Source: Campylobacter estrildidarum
GTDB lineage: Bacteria > Campylobacterota > Campylobacteria > Campylobacterales > Campylobacteraceae
Reading direction: 5' to 3'
Assembly (NCBI RefSeq): GCF_005406205.1
Contig: NZ_NXLZ01000013.1
Coordinates: 1-40,461, forward strand
Length of the DNA stretch: 40,461 bases
Part shown: one piece after another, positions 16,270-23,723 of the stretch
Layout: each line of letters begins with the position of its first letter
How positions within the stretch are numbered: position 1 is the stretch's first letter
Position numbers and translations under genes: made by a program
The notes under the pieces: generated by a model
Told to the model about the DNA's origin: nothing
Databases searched by the model: none
Seen by the model: the letters and a program-made list of their open reading frames with translations, nothing else

Positions 16270-16275
16270 TATAAT
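16270..16275 (+). promoter_or_regulatory. -10 box before the structured RNA
   Basis: TATAAT at 16270-16275, preceded by a run of T, is spaced to start transcription near 16281-16283, exactly where the terminal stem of the structured RNA begins. It lies 8 bases after the stop codon of the gpG-like gene. Confidence 0.6.
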
Positions 16276-16280
16276 ATCTC

Positions 16281-16401
16281 GTAATCAATCATTACGCTCT
16301 CTGGTCGCTTTAAGCGATGTTTGGGTAAATTATTTTACTTAAACCAAAACCCAGATGCGACGCGGGAACATCATGCTTAGGGCTTAGTCGCTGATTGATT
16401 A
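16281..16401 (+). ncRNA. Predicted structured phage RNA between convergent operons
   Basis: No open frame fits this gap, and it is richer in G+C than its surroundings. Helices seen by eye: terminal stem 16282-16291 with 16392-16401 (10 bp); 16300-16304 with 16351-16355; hairpin 16305-16309/16313-16317; an 11-bp stem 16319-16329/16334-16344 with loop TTAT; and 16357-16361/16387-16391. Two G-T pairs in the 11-bp stem would be A-C mismatches on the other strand, so the plus strand is the RNA. TATAAT lies just before it and CTTTTT just after. The end overlaps the stop codon of the opposing gpF-like gene. Confidence 0.65.
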
Positions 16402-17451
16402 TTACTTTTTATAAATAAGCTTTCCTTGGCTTAATATATTTTTAAAATACTCGCTATCTTCGCTTAGAAATATAGTTTTATTATTGATTTGATTTCCTTT
16501 TTGATTTAATACCATCACAAGTGCTTTTACACCCTTATCATAAAAGTATTTAATATAAGTTTTTTTCGTAAAACCTTTATAGTAAGGATCTTGTTCCATA
16601 GAAAGTCTAATCTCATCTGGATCATTAATAAGCTTTGGTAGATAATCAATATAAAAATGGCGATTTTGTTTCTTTATTTTAGTAATTTGTTTTTTCTTAT
16701 CATAAAAAAAATCATCGTCCAAGCTTACCACATCACCAATTTTATCGACAAGTAAATCTCCTTTTTTAACATTAAAAGCTTCATAAACTTTTGCTATAAG
16801 TTCTTTATCGCTTAAATTTTCATAACTCTTTGTTTTTGGTAAATTTTCTAAACTCTCATCTAGACTTATTCTTGTTTCTTTTGGAATTTGTGTGTTTTCT
16901 CTTTTATCATAGGAAAAATTTTTAGAAGCTATACTTTTTGGATTTTTTAAAATTTTGTATTTAGCTTTCGCTTCTTTTTCGCTGACTGCTATAACCTTAC
17001 ATTTACAATTATAATCGTTTGGCGGAAAAGAAGTTCTCCAAAAAGGATCATCTTTATGTATAGCGACGTTATGCATTTTTTTATGCTCACTCCTAGAATC
17101 TTCTAAGAGTGCACATTTATAAACCCAGTAAGTTTTATATGTATATAAACTAAGTTGTTTAGCTCTTGCTTTTGCATAAGCACTTTGCATATTAGTGTGA
17201 TAGATGGTTTTTAAACGATTCGCATTTATATTTATAATGCGTTTTTCTCCTGTTTTTGGATTTATGATCTCTTTTTTACCATACCAGCCTTTTTGTGTTA
17301 AAATATCCTTTAAATTGTTTTTAAATTCATTAAAATTTGTGCCTTCTTTCATTGCTTTTTTTATTTCTTCATGTAAATCATTTAAAATATCTGTTTTCAT
17401 AATACCTGCTGCACTAAAGGCTCTATCGTGTGCTTGTTTTTTTGATCTCAT
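16402..17451 (-). CDS. Mu gpF-like minor head protein with C-terminal phage nuclease (PBECR-type) domain
   Basis: The 349 residues readable here hold the head-morphogenesis domain (HDRAFSAAGI near the start; the Cys-x-Cys motif FPPNDYNCKCKV at about 142-153), shared by Mu gpF and SPP1 gp7. Residues about 213-349 look like a Barnase-EndoU-ColicinE5/D-RelE type phage nuclease domain: VVSLDDDFFYD, RHFYIDYLPKLINDPDEI, YIKYFYDKGVKALVMVL. Fused nucleases are thought to enter the cell with the DNA. The first part of the gene is in another frame (17423-17533), and ATG 17451 has no good ribosome site, so the gene is probably frameshifted rather than starting here. Confidence 0.8.
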   Translation of the reverse strand: MRSKKQAHDRAFSAAGIMKTDILNDLHEEIKKAMKEGTNFNEFKNNLKDILTQKGWYGKKEIINPKTGEKRIININANRLKTIYHTNMQSAYAKARAKQLSLYTYKTYWVYKCALLEDSRSEHKKMHNVAIHKDDPFWRTSFPPNDYNCKCKVIAVSEKEAKAKYKILKNPKSIASKNFSYDKRENTQIPKETRISLDESLENLPKTKSYENLSDKELIAKVYEAFNVKKGDLLVDKIGDVVSLDDDFFYDKKKQITKIKKQNRHFYIDYLPKLINDPDEIRLSMEQDPYYKGFTKKTYIKYFYDKGVKALVMVLNQKGNQINNKTIFLSEDSEYFKNILSQGKLIYKK

Positions 17452-17533
17452 GGTATTTAAAACTTGTTTTTAACCCCTTATTTTCCAGATAAGCATAAGC
17501 TTCATCGACACTTTTATTAAAAATATCACTCAT
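17423..17533 (-). pseudogene. N-terminal segment of the gpF-like gene, separated by a frameshift
   Basis: ATG 17533 overlaps the TGA of the portal gene (ATGAGTGA), typical coupling. It opens SDIFNKSVDEAYAYLENKG, which matches the normal gpF N-terminus (FNxPxEEAxxYLxxKG), and continues to FKYHEIKK. It then meets a run of seven A (17437-17443) and ends at TAG. With six A the frame would read EIKKQAHDRAF and join the main reading frame seamlessly. So this is the true start, and the gene is interrupted by one extra base in a homopolymer. Confidence 0.75.
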
Positions 17534-18908
17534 TACCTGTATCCAAAAGAGCTTGCATAGATGCAAGAGTTATTTTTTTATCTAAGCTTTCTTTTAATTT
17601 TTCAAAACTAATATTAGGATATTCTTTAAAAATCCTTTCTTCTAATTCTTCATAACTCTCACATTCTTCCCAAAAGCTTTTAATTTTTTCATAAATTTCA
17701 TCGCTGATTTCTTCTTCAGCATTTGCATTTAATTCTATTTTATCTTTTGTAAGTTTATTATTTTTTTCCAGTATCAAAGAGTTAAGAGCAAAATTATCGT
17801 TGTTTTGTTCTTTTTTCTTTAATCCTTCTATTTTAAAAACTTTAGCTAAAAATTCAGTTGGTATTTCATAGCCCATCCCTGAAATAGTGTTATAAACTCC
17901 TGCTAAATACTGCTCATCGATTTCTTTGTTTGTATCAAAAATGAACTCAAAATCACATGGATTAGCAAAATTAAGCTTTAAGATTTGTTCTAGTAGTTTT
18001 TGTATGCTTTTTGATAAAAAAAGCGTATCCATTTCGCCTACATTAAGTCTAACTTCTTCATGAACATTTCCTAAAGCTTGTGTACCATTTTGTACAGCAT
18101 TTCCTGCCAAAACCTGTCCACTAATTAACTTTGAAATAGCTTCATCGCAGTATCTTAAAAAATCAGTAAAAGTAGAAGTTGAAAGCCCTGAATTTAAAAG
18201 TTCTATCATGTCTTCTTTATTAAAGACTCCAACACTCGCACTCCTTATATGACTAAGTTGTACTAAAAGTTCTTCGATTTCTTTAACATCTTTTGCATTT
18301 GTAGTTTTTACGATAATGGGTGGAACGCTTAAATTGTCAAGATAGGAGATATTTTTACTCATTGCGAGTTGTTTTAAAACGGCAATGTTGATGACATTAT
18401 AAAAAAGAGCTTGTTCTATAAAAGAACCTGAATCGCTAGGATGTAAATGTAAAAATATATCATCACATTCATCTATAAAAAGCTTTTTGCCTTCACTATA
18501 AAAAAATAATCTTTCTTTGTTATCCATTGAAAAAAATCTAGGGCTTATGTATTTAAGATTTGGCAAAACGTTAACACCCTTAACTTTCCATTCAATCAAA
18601 AATGCTGCAAAACCATAAACAACCGCGGCACTCATTTCAAATACAAATTTTCTAAAATCACTCTTAGCCAAATAATCTTGCAAAAATTCCTTTTGTTTTT
18701 CGTCTTTACAGCTTATATACATAGGAAAAGAACACATCTTAAAACGTCTTTTCATTACCTCGCTTGCAATTTGTGGATCAAAACGCTTAAAATAATCATA
18801 AATACTTATAAGTTCGCTAAAATTTTCACTATTTAGAGCACTGATTATAGTATCGAAATCAACACTGTTTGCTACACTTTTTCTTGAAGTTTTGTTTAAT
18901 ATTCTCAT
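17526..18908 (-). CDS. Portal protein, DUF935 family (Mu gp29-like)
   Basis: The 460-residue protein fits the DUF935 portal family: IYDYFKRFDPQIASEVMKRR, then FEMSAAVVYGFAAFLIEWKV and LISGQVLAGNAVQNG are its usual stations. It forms the dodecameric ring through which DNA enters the head. It starts within the last 4 bases of the large terminase gene and ends 8 bases into the gpF-like gene. The C-terminal 90 residues are acidic and helical and may contact head proteins. Confidence 0.9.
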   Translation of the reverse strand: MRILNKTSRKSVANSVDFDTIISALNSENFSELISIYDYFKRFDPQIASEVMKRRFKMCSFPMYISCKDEKQKEFLQDYLAKSDFRKFVFEMSAAVVYGFAAFLIEWKVKGVNVLPNLKYISPRFFSMDNKERLFFYSEGKKLFIDECDDIFLHLHPSDSGSFIEQALFYNVINIAVLKQLAMSKNISYLDNLSVPPIIVKTTNAKDVKEIEELLVQLSHIRSASVGVFNKEDMIELLNSGLSTSTFTDFLRYCDEAISKLISGQVLAGNAVQNGTQALGNVHEEVRLNVGEMDTLFLSKSIQKLLEQILKLNFANPCDFEFIFDTNKEIDEQYLAGVYNTISGMGYEIPTEFLAKVFKIEGLKKKEQNNDNFALNSLILEKNNKLTKDKIELNANAEEEISDEIYEKIKSFWEECESYEELEERIFKEYPNISFEKLKESLDKKITLASMQALLDTGNE

Positions 18909-20431
18909 AAAAATCCTTTTTTAAACTTTTTCTTGCTAAGTAATCTATTTATCGCTTTATAGTCTGCACTTCCTGCACTTGAAGCAATTCTAAAAGCCAT
19001 CTCGGAAGCATCTAATAAATCATCATGTGCAGCCTTTGGATAAGTTAGCATTTCTTCAACAAGTAAATTTGAATTACTATCTATTAAAATCGTGCCGTCG
19101 TTAATATAAGGAGCTAAACTATCAATACGAAGTTCTTTTGTAACCTTATTTTTTAATTCACAAACACTTAAAACTATGCCGAGTTTTAAAGCTTCTTCTT
19201 TTAATTTATCTTTGAAAAACTCCTGAAAGGCTATAGTTTCAATAGCTATTTTTACTACTTTGCCTAAACTTAAATATTTTATATAAAGTTTTAATATCAC
19301 ATCTATCATTTTGCTTGGAGAAATTTTATAACCACTTGCTTTTAAGTGAAATTTATTTTTTTCTATTCTTTTGAGTTCTGCAATAGCAAAATAATCTCCT
19401 TTTGCTTTTCCAAGTGCAGGGTCAATTCCTAAAACTACCAAATCAAAATCTTGCTCTTTTTCTATGACTTTATATTCGTTAAAAATAGCAGTCTCGCTAC
19501 TCAAAGCTTTATTTTGATATTCACTATAAAAACTTGATGTATCTGCAAAATATTCTTTTAAAATTTCTATTTTGTTTAAATTCTCATCATCAATTTTAAA
19601 ACCTCTTAGATCATCTTTTAAGATATTATTTTTATCAATCAAATCAAGACTATCTGGAAAATTTAATACCAAAGGAAAATCATAGATTAAAAAGCGTTTA
19701 TCATCGTTTAAACGATTTAATAAGCTATCTTGGTGTAAAATAGTGCCAACGACTAAATACAAATAATTTTCTGTAGTTCTTGCAACCAGTTTTAAAATCG
19801 CCTTATTGAACCATTTGTAAAGTTTATCTCTTTGGGTTTTGCTTTCTACGTTTTCATCATTTTCTATATCATCACAAATGATTAAGTCGGGTCTTTTTCC
19901 TAAATAATTAGTTCCCCTTATTTTTTTACCAGCACCAAAGGCTTTGATTTTTTTATATTCACCGCCACTTATAAAAACTATAGCCTCACTAGTCCATTCA
20001 TCACCTAATTTAATCTCAAAATCATTGATTAATTTAGCGTTCTCTTCAAGTTCCGTTTTTATAGTAGCTATACTTTCACTTGCGATATCCAGTGTAGAGG
20101 AAATAATTATAGCGTATTGCTTTTTATTACTAAGAAGCGAGTAAATCGTCCAAAGTCTTACCAAAAGTGTTGTTTTAGCACTACCACGATAAGCTTTAAA
20201 ACAAAGATGTTTGCTTGTTTTTTCTAGTTTTTCAATATTATCATAAATAAAATTTCTAAAAAGCGAGCTTTCTTTTTTAATAAAATTAATATGATGAGCA
20301 AAGTATTCAAAAACAAAAGCTTTGAAGCCTTGTTTTAAAATCCTTTCTTTTCTTGCTTTTTTATCCTCTTTATGGTTAAATTTCAATGCTTTTAATCTTG
20401 CTCTTATTTCGTTTAATTCCATCTTATCCAT
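18905..20431 (-). CDS. Terminase large subunit (Mu gp28-like)
   Basis: The 508-residue protein has both halves of a packaging motor. The ATPase part shows a Walker A-like YRGSAKTT (81-88) and Walker B LIICDDIE (183-190). The nuclease part shows LGIDPALGKAKGDYF with Asp337, a second acidic strand IAIETI with Glu398, and AHDDLLDA with Asp470/471. It packages DNA by a headful mechanism in Mu-like phages. It is separated from its likely small subunit (24773), which lies in the divergent operon. The 80-base gap before it contains no gene. Confidence 0.93.
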   Translation of the reverse strand: MDKMELNEIRARLKALKFNHKEDKKARKERILKQGFKAFVFEYFAHHINFIKKESSLFRNFIYDNIEKLEKTSKHLCFKAYRGSAKTTLLVRLWTIYSLLSNKKQYAIIISSTLDIASESIATIKTELEENAKLINDFEIKLGDEWTSEAIVFISGGEYKKIKAFGAGKKIRGTNYLGKRPDLIICDDIENDENVESKTQRDKLYKWFNKAILKLVARTTENYLYLVVGTILHQDSLLNRLNDDKRFLIYDFPLVLNFPDSLDLIDKNNILKDDLRGFKIDDENLNKIEILKEYFADTSSFYSEYQNKALSSETAIFNEYKVIEKEQDFDLVVLGIDPALGKAKGDYFAIAELKRIEKNKFHLKASGYKISPSKMIDVILKLYIKYLSLGKVVKIAIETIAFQEFFKDKLKEEALKLGIVLSVCELKNKVTKELRIDSLAPYINDGTILIDSNSNLLVEEMLTYPKAAHDDLLDASEMAFRIASSAGSADYKAINRLLSKKKFKKGFL

Positions 20432-20511
20432 TTTTAATCCAAAAAAGTATTTTTAAAAAGCTTTAAAATGCGTTTAAAATCTTTTAAATCTAAATGATTA
20501 ATACAAAGATA

Positions 20512-20826
20512 TTACATTTTGTCTATTTTTCTATTTACAAGCTTTTCTACAAGCTGTTCTATCTTAAGCAATGCATCTGTTCCCATATAAGCTGCAAAAC
20601 CTCCAAAAGCGACACTTAGTTTTAATCCAAAATCAAGATAACTTGCTATTTCAAATACAAGATAAGCTACAAACATAGAACCTAGCATTCCTTTTACAAA
20701 GGTTAAAAACTTACCTTTTATATCTTTGTAAGGTTTTAATTTGTCTTTTGTTACTATACCTACAAGTCCAGCAAATACACTCACAATACTTAAAATGCAA
20801 TAGATAAATATATCTTCAAATTTCAT
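20512..20826 (-). CDS. Holin-like membrane protein
   Basis: This 104-residue protein has an N-terminal hydrophobic segment (about residues 5-24, FIYCILSIVSVFAGLVGIVT) and one or two more in 42-78 (GMLGSMFVAYLVFEI; LSVAFGGFAAYMGTDALL), then a charged C-terminal helix. The FGGFAAYMGTDALL block resembles phage holins of the LydA / lambda-like group 3 type. It lies in a lysis cluster with the endolysin and spanins. A holin forms the inner-membrane hole that times lysis. Confidence 0.75.
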   Translation of the reverse strand: MKFEDIFIYCILSIVSVFAGLVGIVTKDKLKPYKDIKGKFLTFVKGMLGSMFVAYLVFEIASYLDFGLKLSVAFGGFAAYMGTDALLKIEQLVEKLVNRKIDKM

Positions 20827-20829
20827 ATG

Positions 20830-20949
20830 CTAGTTCCTTGTTAAAATTTCAAACGCATAAAATAAAATCAAAGCAAAACTAGAAAATAAAAGAGCTATAA
20901 AGAGTTCTTTTATAAAATCTTTTTTAATTGATTTGTTACTTTCTTTCAT
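20830..20949 (-). CDS. Small single-span membrane protein in the lysis cluster
   Basis: ATG 20949 opens a 39-residue frame ending at TAG 20830. It overlaps the TGA of the lipoprotein gene (ATGA) and has GGAG eight bases upstream. The product starts with charged MKESNKSIKKDF, then a hydrophobic span (about residues 17-34, LFIALLFSSFALILFYAF). Size and location suggest an antiholin or accessory lysis peptide; no family is recognised. Confidence 0.65.
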   Translation of the reverse strand: MKESNKSIKKDFIKELFIALLFSSFALILFYAFEILTRN

Positions 20950-21173
20950 TTGTTATCTCCGGTGCATTGCTTTGCTATATTTTCAACTTCAAGATAATAA
21001 GAACTGATTTGTTTTGCACTTTCTAAATCACCCTTATCAAAAGGCTTTAAAGGAAGTTTCAAGGGGCACTTTATAGGAATTTTGACTTCTTGATACTGCG
21101 TTTTAATTAAAAGCTCTTTAGGAGCACAAGCTGTAAAAACAAAAGGTATAAAAATATAAAAAAGAATTCTCAT
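20946..21173 (-). CDS. Rz1-like outer-membrane lipoprotein (o-spanin)
   Basis: The 75-residue product has a lipoprotein signal peptide: positive start, a hydrophobic stretch FYIFIPFVF and a lipobox FTAC with Cys16. The mature part is about 60 residues, including the KCPLKLPLKP proline-containing stretch seen in Rz1-like proteins. Together with the coiled-coil protein upstream (4-base overlap) it forms a probable spanin pair that joins inner and outer membranes in the last lysis step. Confidence 0.75.
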   Translation of the reverse strand: MRILFYIFIPFVFTACAPKELLIKTQYQEVKIPIKCPLKLPLKPFDKGDLESAKQISSYYLEVENIAKQCTGDNK

Positions 21174-21511
21174 TGCTTAGCTCCTAAAATTTTAAAAAGC
21201 TCTTTATAAGCTTTAAGCTCACTTTCGCAGTTTTTGTCCTTAATAAAAATTTCTTTTACCTTTGAAACCTCCTTTAAAGCCTCTTTAGGTTTTAACTCAA
21301 GCTTTAAATTTTCAAATGCTTTATTTTGTTTTAAAAGTTGCTCTTTGTTTGTTTTGATTTCATTTTTTAAATATTCTTTTGTGAGTTTTAATTGATTGTT
21401 TTCAAGAACCAAAGAGTGATTCTCATAATACAAAAACCCACAAACACTTAAAAGCAAAACAATGATAATATTTGAAACACCAAAAAACTTTTCCAAAATA
21501 AAGCTAAACAT
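21170..21511 (-). CDS. Rz-like inner-membrane spanin (i-spanin)
   Basis: The 113-residue protein has one N-terminal membrane segment (about residues 13-29, SNIIIVLLLSVCGFLYY) followed by a long periplasmic coiled coil (about 30-90) and a C-terminal part with one Cys. This is the Rz layout. It overlaps the start of the lipoprotein gene by 4 bases and follows the endolysin gene by 9, so the lysis genes are consecutive. Confidence 0.75.
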   Translation of the reverse strand: MFSFILEKFFGVSNIIIVLLLSVCGFLYYENHSLVLENNQLKLTKEYLKNEIKTNKEQLLKQNKAFENLKLELKPKEALKEVSKVKEIFIKDKNCESELKAYKELFKILGAKQ

Positions 21512-21520
21512 TTTTATTCC

Positions 21521-21910
21521 TTAAGAATAAGTCCATCTGGCTTTTTTACCTCTGGTATCAATATGGACAAAACCACCAAAAGGATTTTCAAAATTATGTT
21601 TTATAGCAATTCCAAAAGGTTTATTACCATATTTTTCTAAAACATATTGATGCACATCTTCAGTCTTTACACCTTCAACCACAAAATCAGCCGCACTGCC
21701 GATGGTGTGTTGTGAGCTTTTAGCTCCACCTACTTCTGCGTTATGTTCTTTGCAACGATATCCGCTATTTATAGTAACAGGTGCATTATAGTGCCCTCTA
21801 ATTTCACAAAGTACATCGACTAACTCATCACTTGGAACACCTTTTGGTAGTTCGCACTTACCACATTTGCATTTAAATTCATATTCTTTAAAATAAGGAT
21901 TTTTTTTCAT
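21521..21910 (-). CDS. Endolysin, M15-type D-Ala-D-Ala carboxypeptidase-like peptidase
   Basis: The 129-residue protein is a peptidase M15A/M15_3 member that cuts peptidoglycan cross-bridges. The zinc ligands are His68 and Asp75 in SQHTIGSAADF and His116 in FVHIDTRG; INSGYRCKEHN (47-57) is the usual start of the fold. Four cysteines near the N-terminus (14, 16, 19, 35) are unusual for a cytoplasmic lysin. No signal peptide is present, so release should need the holin. The start lies 23 bases inside the preceding gene. Confidence 0.9.
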   Translation of the reverse strand: MKKNPYFKEYEFKCKCGKCELPKGVPSDELVDVLCEIRGHYNAPVTINSGYRCKEHNAEVGGAKSSQHTIGSAADFVVEGVKTEDVHQYVLEKYGNKPFGIAIKHNFENPFGGFVHIDTRGKKARWTYS

Positions 21911-22262
21911 CTTGATCTCCTTCTGGCTTAGAAAAAATTTCTATATTAAATTTAAGTCTATAGGCAAATAATGAAGAGTTTATAAAACCACTTTCAATGC
22001 TACTTAAAAGTTTTTTTGTCGTATCAAATTCATAAAGCTTTAGTCTTAGTTCATCAATTTGACTAATAAGTGAGTTTTTATCTTTATTAAAAGTATGTGA
22101 GCTAAAAATCAAAGAAAAACTCGCACTATCTTTATGATGATTGATACTCGTGAGGCTTTCAAGCATTAAGTAAAGTCCACCTTGTTTTATATCTTCATAA
22201 TTTGCTATACCTATGGCATCAAAATGCTTTAAAAGTTTTTTACTTGTGCTTTCTAGAGTCAT
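21888..22262 (-). CDS. Hypothetical head-tail protein (position of Mu gp37 / DUF1834)
   Basis: The 124-residue product has no motif I can name with certainty. Its order (major head protein, repeat protein, connector-like protein, then this) and an alpha/beta layout with LYLMLESLTSINHHKDSASF suggest a tail-terminator or DUF1834-like protein of Mu-type phages. It overlaps both neighbours, sharing one base with the gene before. The function is inferred from position only. Confidence 0.5.
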   Translation of the reverse strand: MTLESTSKKLLKHFDAIGIANYEDIKQGGLYLMLESLTSINHHKDSASFSLIFSSHTFNKDKNSLISQIDELRLKLYEFDTTKKLLSSIESGFINSSLFAYRLKFNIEIFSKPEGDQDEKKSLF

Positions 22263-22615
22263 TAAAATCTATCCTTTCTCTGTATTACTCTAAGCCTTAA
22301 AGAACTTAAATTTCCATCTTGATCTATCACAGGAGCATTTTGTATTTGTTTTAAAGCATTGTCTAAAAGCATTTTATCTTCATCATCTAAGACGATTTTA
22401 AGATAAATTTTTATACGAATATATGCAAAATCCTCCCAAATAAAACTAGCAACATTTTTATTTTTACAAACATCATCTGCATCTTTTGCAGCTTTGGCAA
22501 CCACTTCTCTTGTGATTTCATCGATATTTGCTAAGTTTTGCTGTGCTCTTTTCATAAGTGCTAACTCTTTTAAAGTAAGAGCTAGCATCTTAGGAGGAGT
22601 TAGCAAAGGTATCAT
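22262..22615 (-). CDS. Hypothetical head protein (position of Mu gp36 / DUF1320)
   Basis: The 117-residue product is helical (KMLALTLKELALMKRAQQN, then a middle region with SFIWEDFAYIRIKIYLK). Its place three genes after the major head protein fits a head-tail connector of the gp36 kind, but sequence similarity is not evident to me. It overlaps the genes on both sides, so it is certainly part of the head operon. Confidence 0.5.
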   Translation of the reverse strand: MIPLLTPPKMLALTLKELALMKRAQQNLANIDEITREVVAKAAKDADDVCKNKNVASFIWEDFAYIRIKIYLKIVLDDEDKMLLDNALKQIQNAPVIDQDGNLSSLRLRVIQRKDRF

Positions 22616-22836
22616 TTTTTGCCTTTTTTGTCATTAAGGTTCTTTATCTCTTCTTTTTCTTGTTCGAAACTTTCTTTCTCTTTTAAGAATTCTTCTTTTT
22701 CTTGTTCGAAACTTTCTTTCTCTTTTAAGAATTCTTCTTTTTCTTGTTCGAAACTTTCTTTCTCATCATTAGAATTTTCTATTTTTAAAACCTCATTTTG
22801 TTCTCTAAGCTTATTAGCTGAAGCAATATTATCCAT
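22612..22836 (-). CDS. Small coiled-coil protein built of 14-residue repeats
   Basis: I start at ATG 22836, which overlaps the stop of the major head gene (TAATG); longer frames run into that gene. The 74 residues include ESFEQEKEEFLKEK repeated almost three times, a strongly charged heptad pattern. The DNA repeats are perfect 42-mers, a multiple of 3, so units can be gained or lost in frame. No homologue is recognised; a head decoration or scaffold-like role is only suggested by position. Confidence 0.7.
   Translation of the reverse strand: MDNIASANKLREQNEVLKIENSNDEKESFEQEKEEFLKEKESFEQEKEEFLKEKESFEQEKEEIKNLNDKKGKK
22651..22764. repeat. 42-bp perfect tandem repeat, 2.7 copies
   Basis: Units 22681-22722 and 22723-22764 are identical, and 22651-22680 equals the last 30 bases of the unit. 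They encode the 14-residue coiled-coil repeat of the small head-operon protein. Perfect identity at the DNA level points to recent expansion. Confidence 0.92.
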
Positions 22837-23723
22837 TATTCCGCCTTTCCACTTGATTTGTATGCTAATTGCCAAAGTCCATAACCTGCATTATCTTCAC
22901 TATCGATTCCATATTGAAAAGTTTTACGCATAAATGCAGCCTCATCGGTAGGATTGTCTTTAGCTACAAACTCTGCACCCTTGTTAATTTGTAAAATTAA
23001 AGGCTTAATAGGTTTAGTATTGTCAACCAAATACCAAGCATCTTGATCTTTTAAGTTTGAAGAGGTAAATACTTCTACTACACCTTTAAAAACATTACTT
23101 GAGCCATTAATCAAATCACTATTTACGATCTCAAGCGCTTTAGCTTCCAAACTCAAAGGAACTACTAAAAGTGCAGGATTAATATTTAAGGTGCGTCCGC
23201 TTTCGTTAGTCAGGGCACGCATGTTTTTTCTAGCTTCCATAAGACTTTGTGCACTTAATTTTTTGTCTCCAAGATTTGAAAAGGACACGCCACCTATATC
23301 ATGATCGTTTGAGAAAAATGCTTTACCATCAAAACAAGTTTCATTTTGCTCTAAAAGGGTAAAAATAAGGTCATTATAATGATTTTGTACCTCATAAGCT
23401 AACATTTCAATTTGCGGTCTAACGATTCCTAAATTATCATAAGTTATCACATCTCGTGGCACTTCAATGGAGCTTTCCCAGTCTTTTTTAGTAATGGTAT
23501 AGCCTTGTCCTTTGAGTTTGCTAAATTGACGATCGCCTATCCATTCACGCATTTTTGGTAAAGATGCTAAAAATTGGTATTCTACAACTAAAGAATTTGC
23601 ATTAGTAATCATTGCAAATTTTTCATAATCTTTATTTCCATTCTCAAGAGCATTGTTAAAAATAGTACTAAAACCTTTATTTACTGCTTGCATATAAGCA
23701 GTAGTTAATTCTGTAAAAGCCAT
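22836..23723 (-). CDS. Major head subunit (Mu gpT-like)
   Basis: The 295-residue protein matches the Mu gpT family: LTTAYMQAVNKGFSTIFNNA at the N-terminus, then EWIGDRQFSKLKGQGYTITK, the WESSIEVPRDVI block and a late ALLVVPLSLEAKALEI. It builds the capsid shell. It begins one base after the protease/scaffold gene ends and is probably the most strongly translated gene of the operon. The length is close to that of Mu gpT (about 305). Confidence 0.93.
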   Translation of the reverse strand: MAFTELTTAYMQAVNKGFSTIFNNALENGNKDYEKFAMITNANSLVVEYQFLASLPKMREWIGDRQFSKLKGQGYTITKKDWESSIEVPRDVITYDNLGIVRPQIEMLAYEVQNHYNDLIFTLLEQNETCFDGKAFFSNDHDIGGVSFSNLGDKKLSAQSLMEARKNMRALTNESGRTLNINPALLVVPLSLEAKALEIVNSDLINGSSNVFKGVVEVFTSSNLKDQDAWYLVDNTKPIKPLILQINKGAEFVAKDNPTDEAAFMRKTFQYGIDSEDNAGYGLWQLAYKSSGKAE

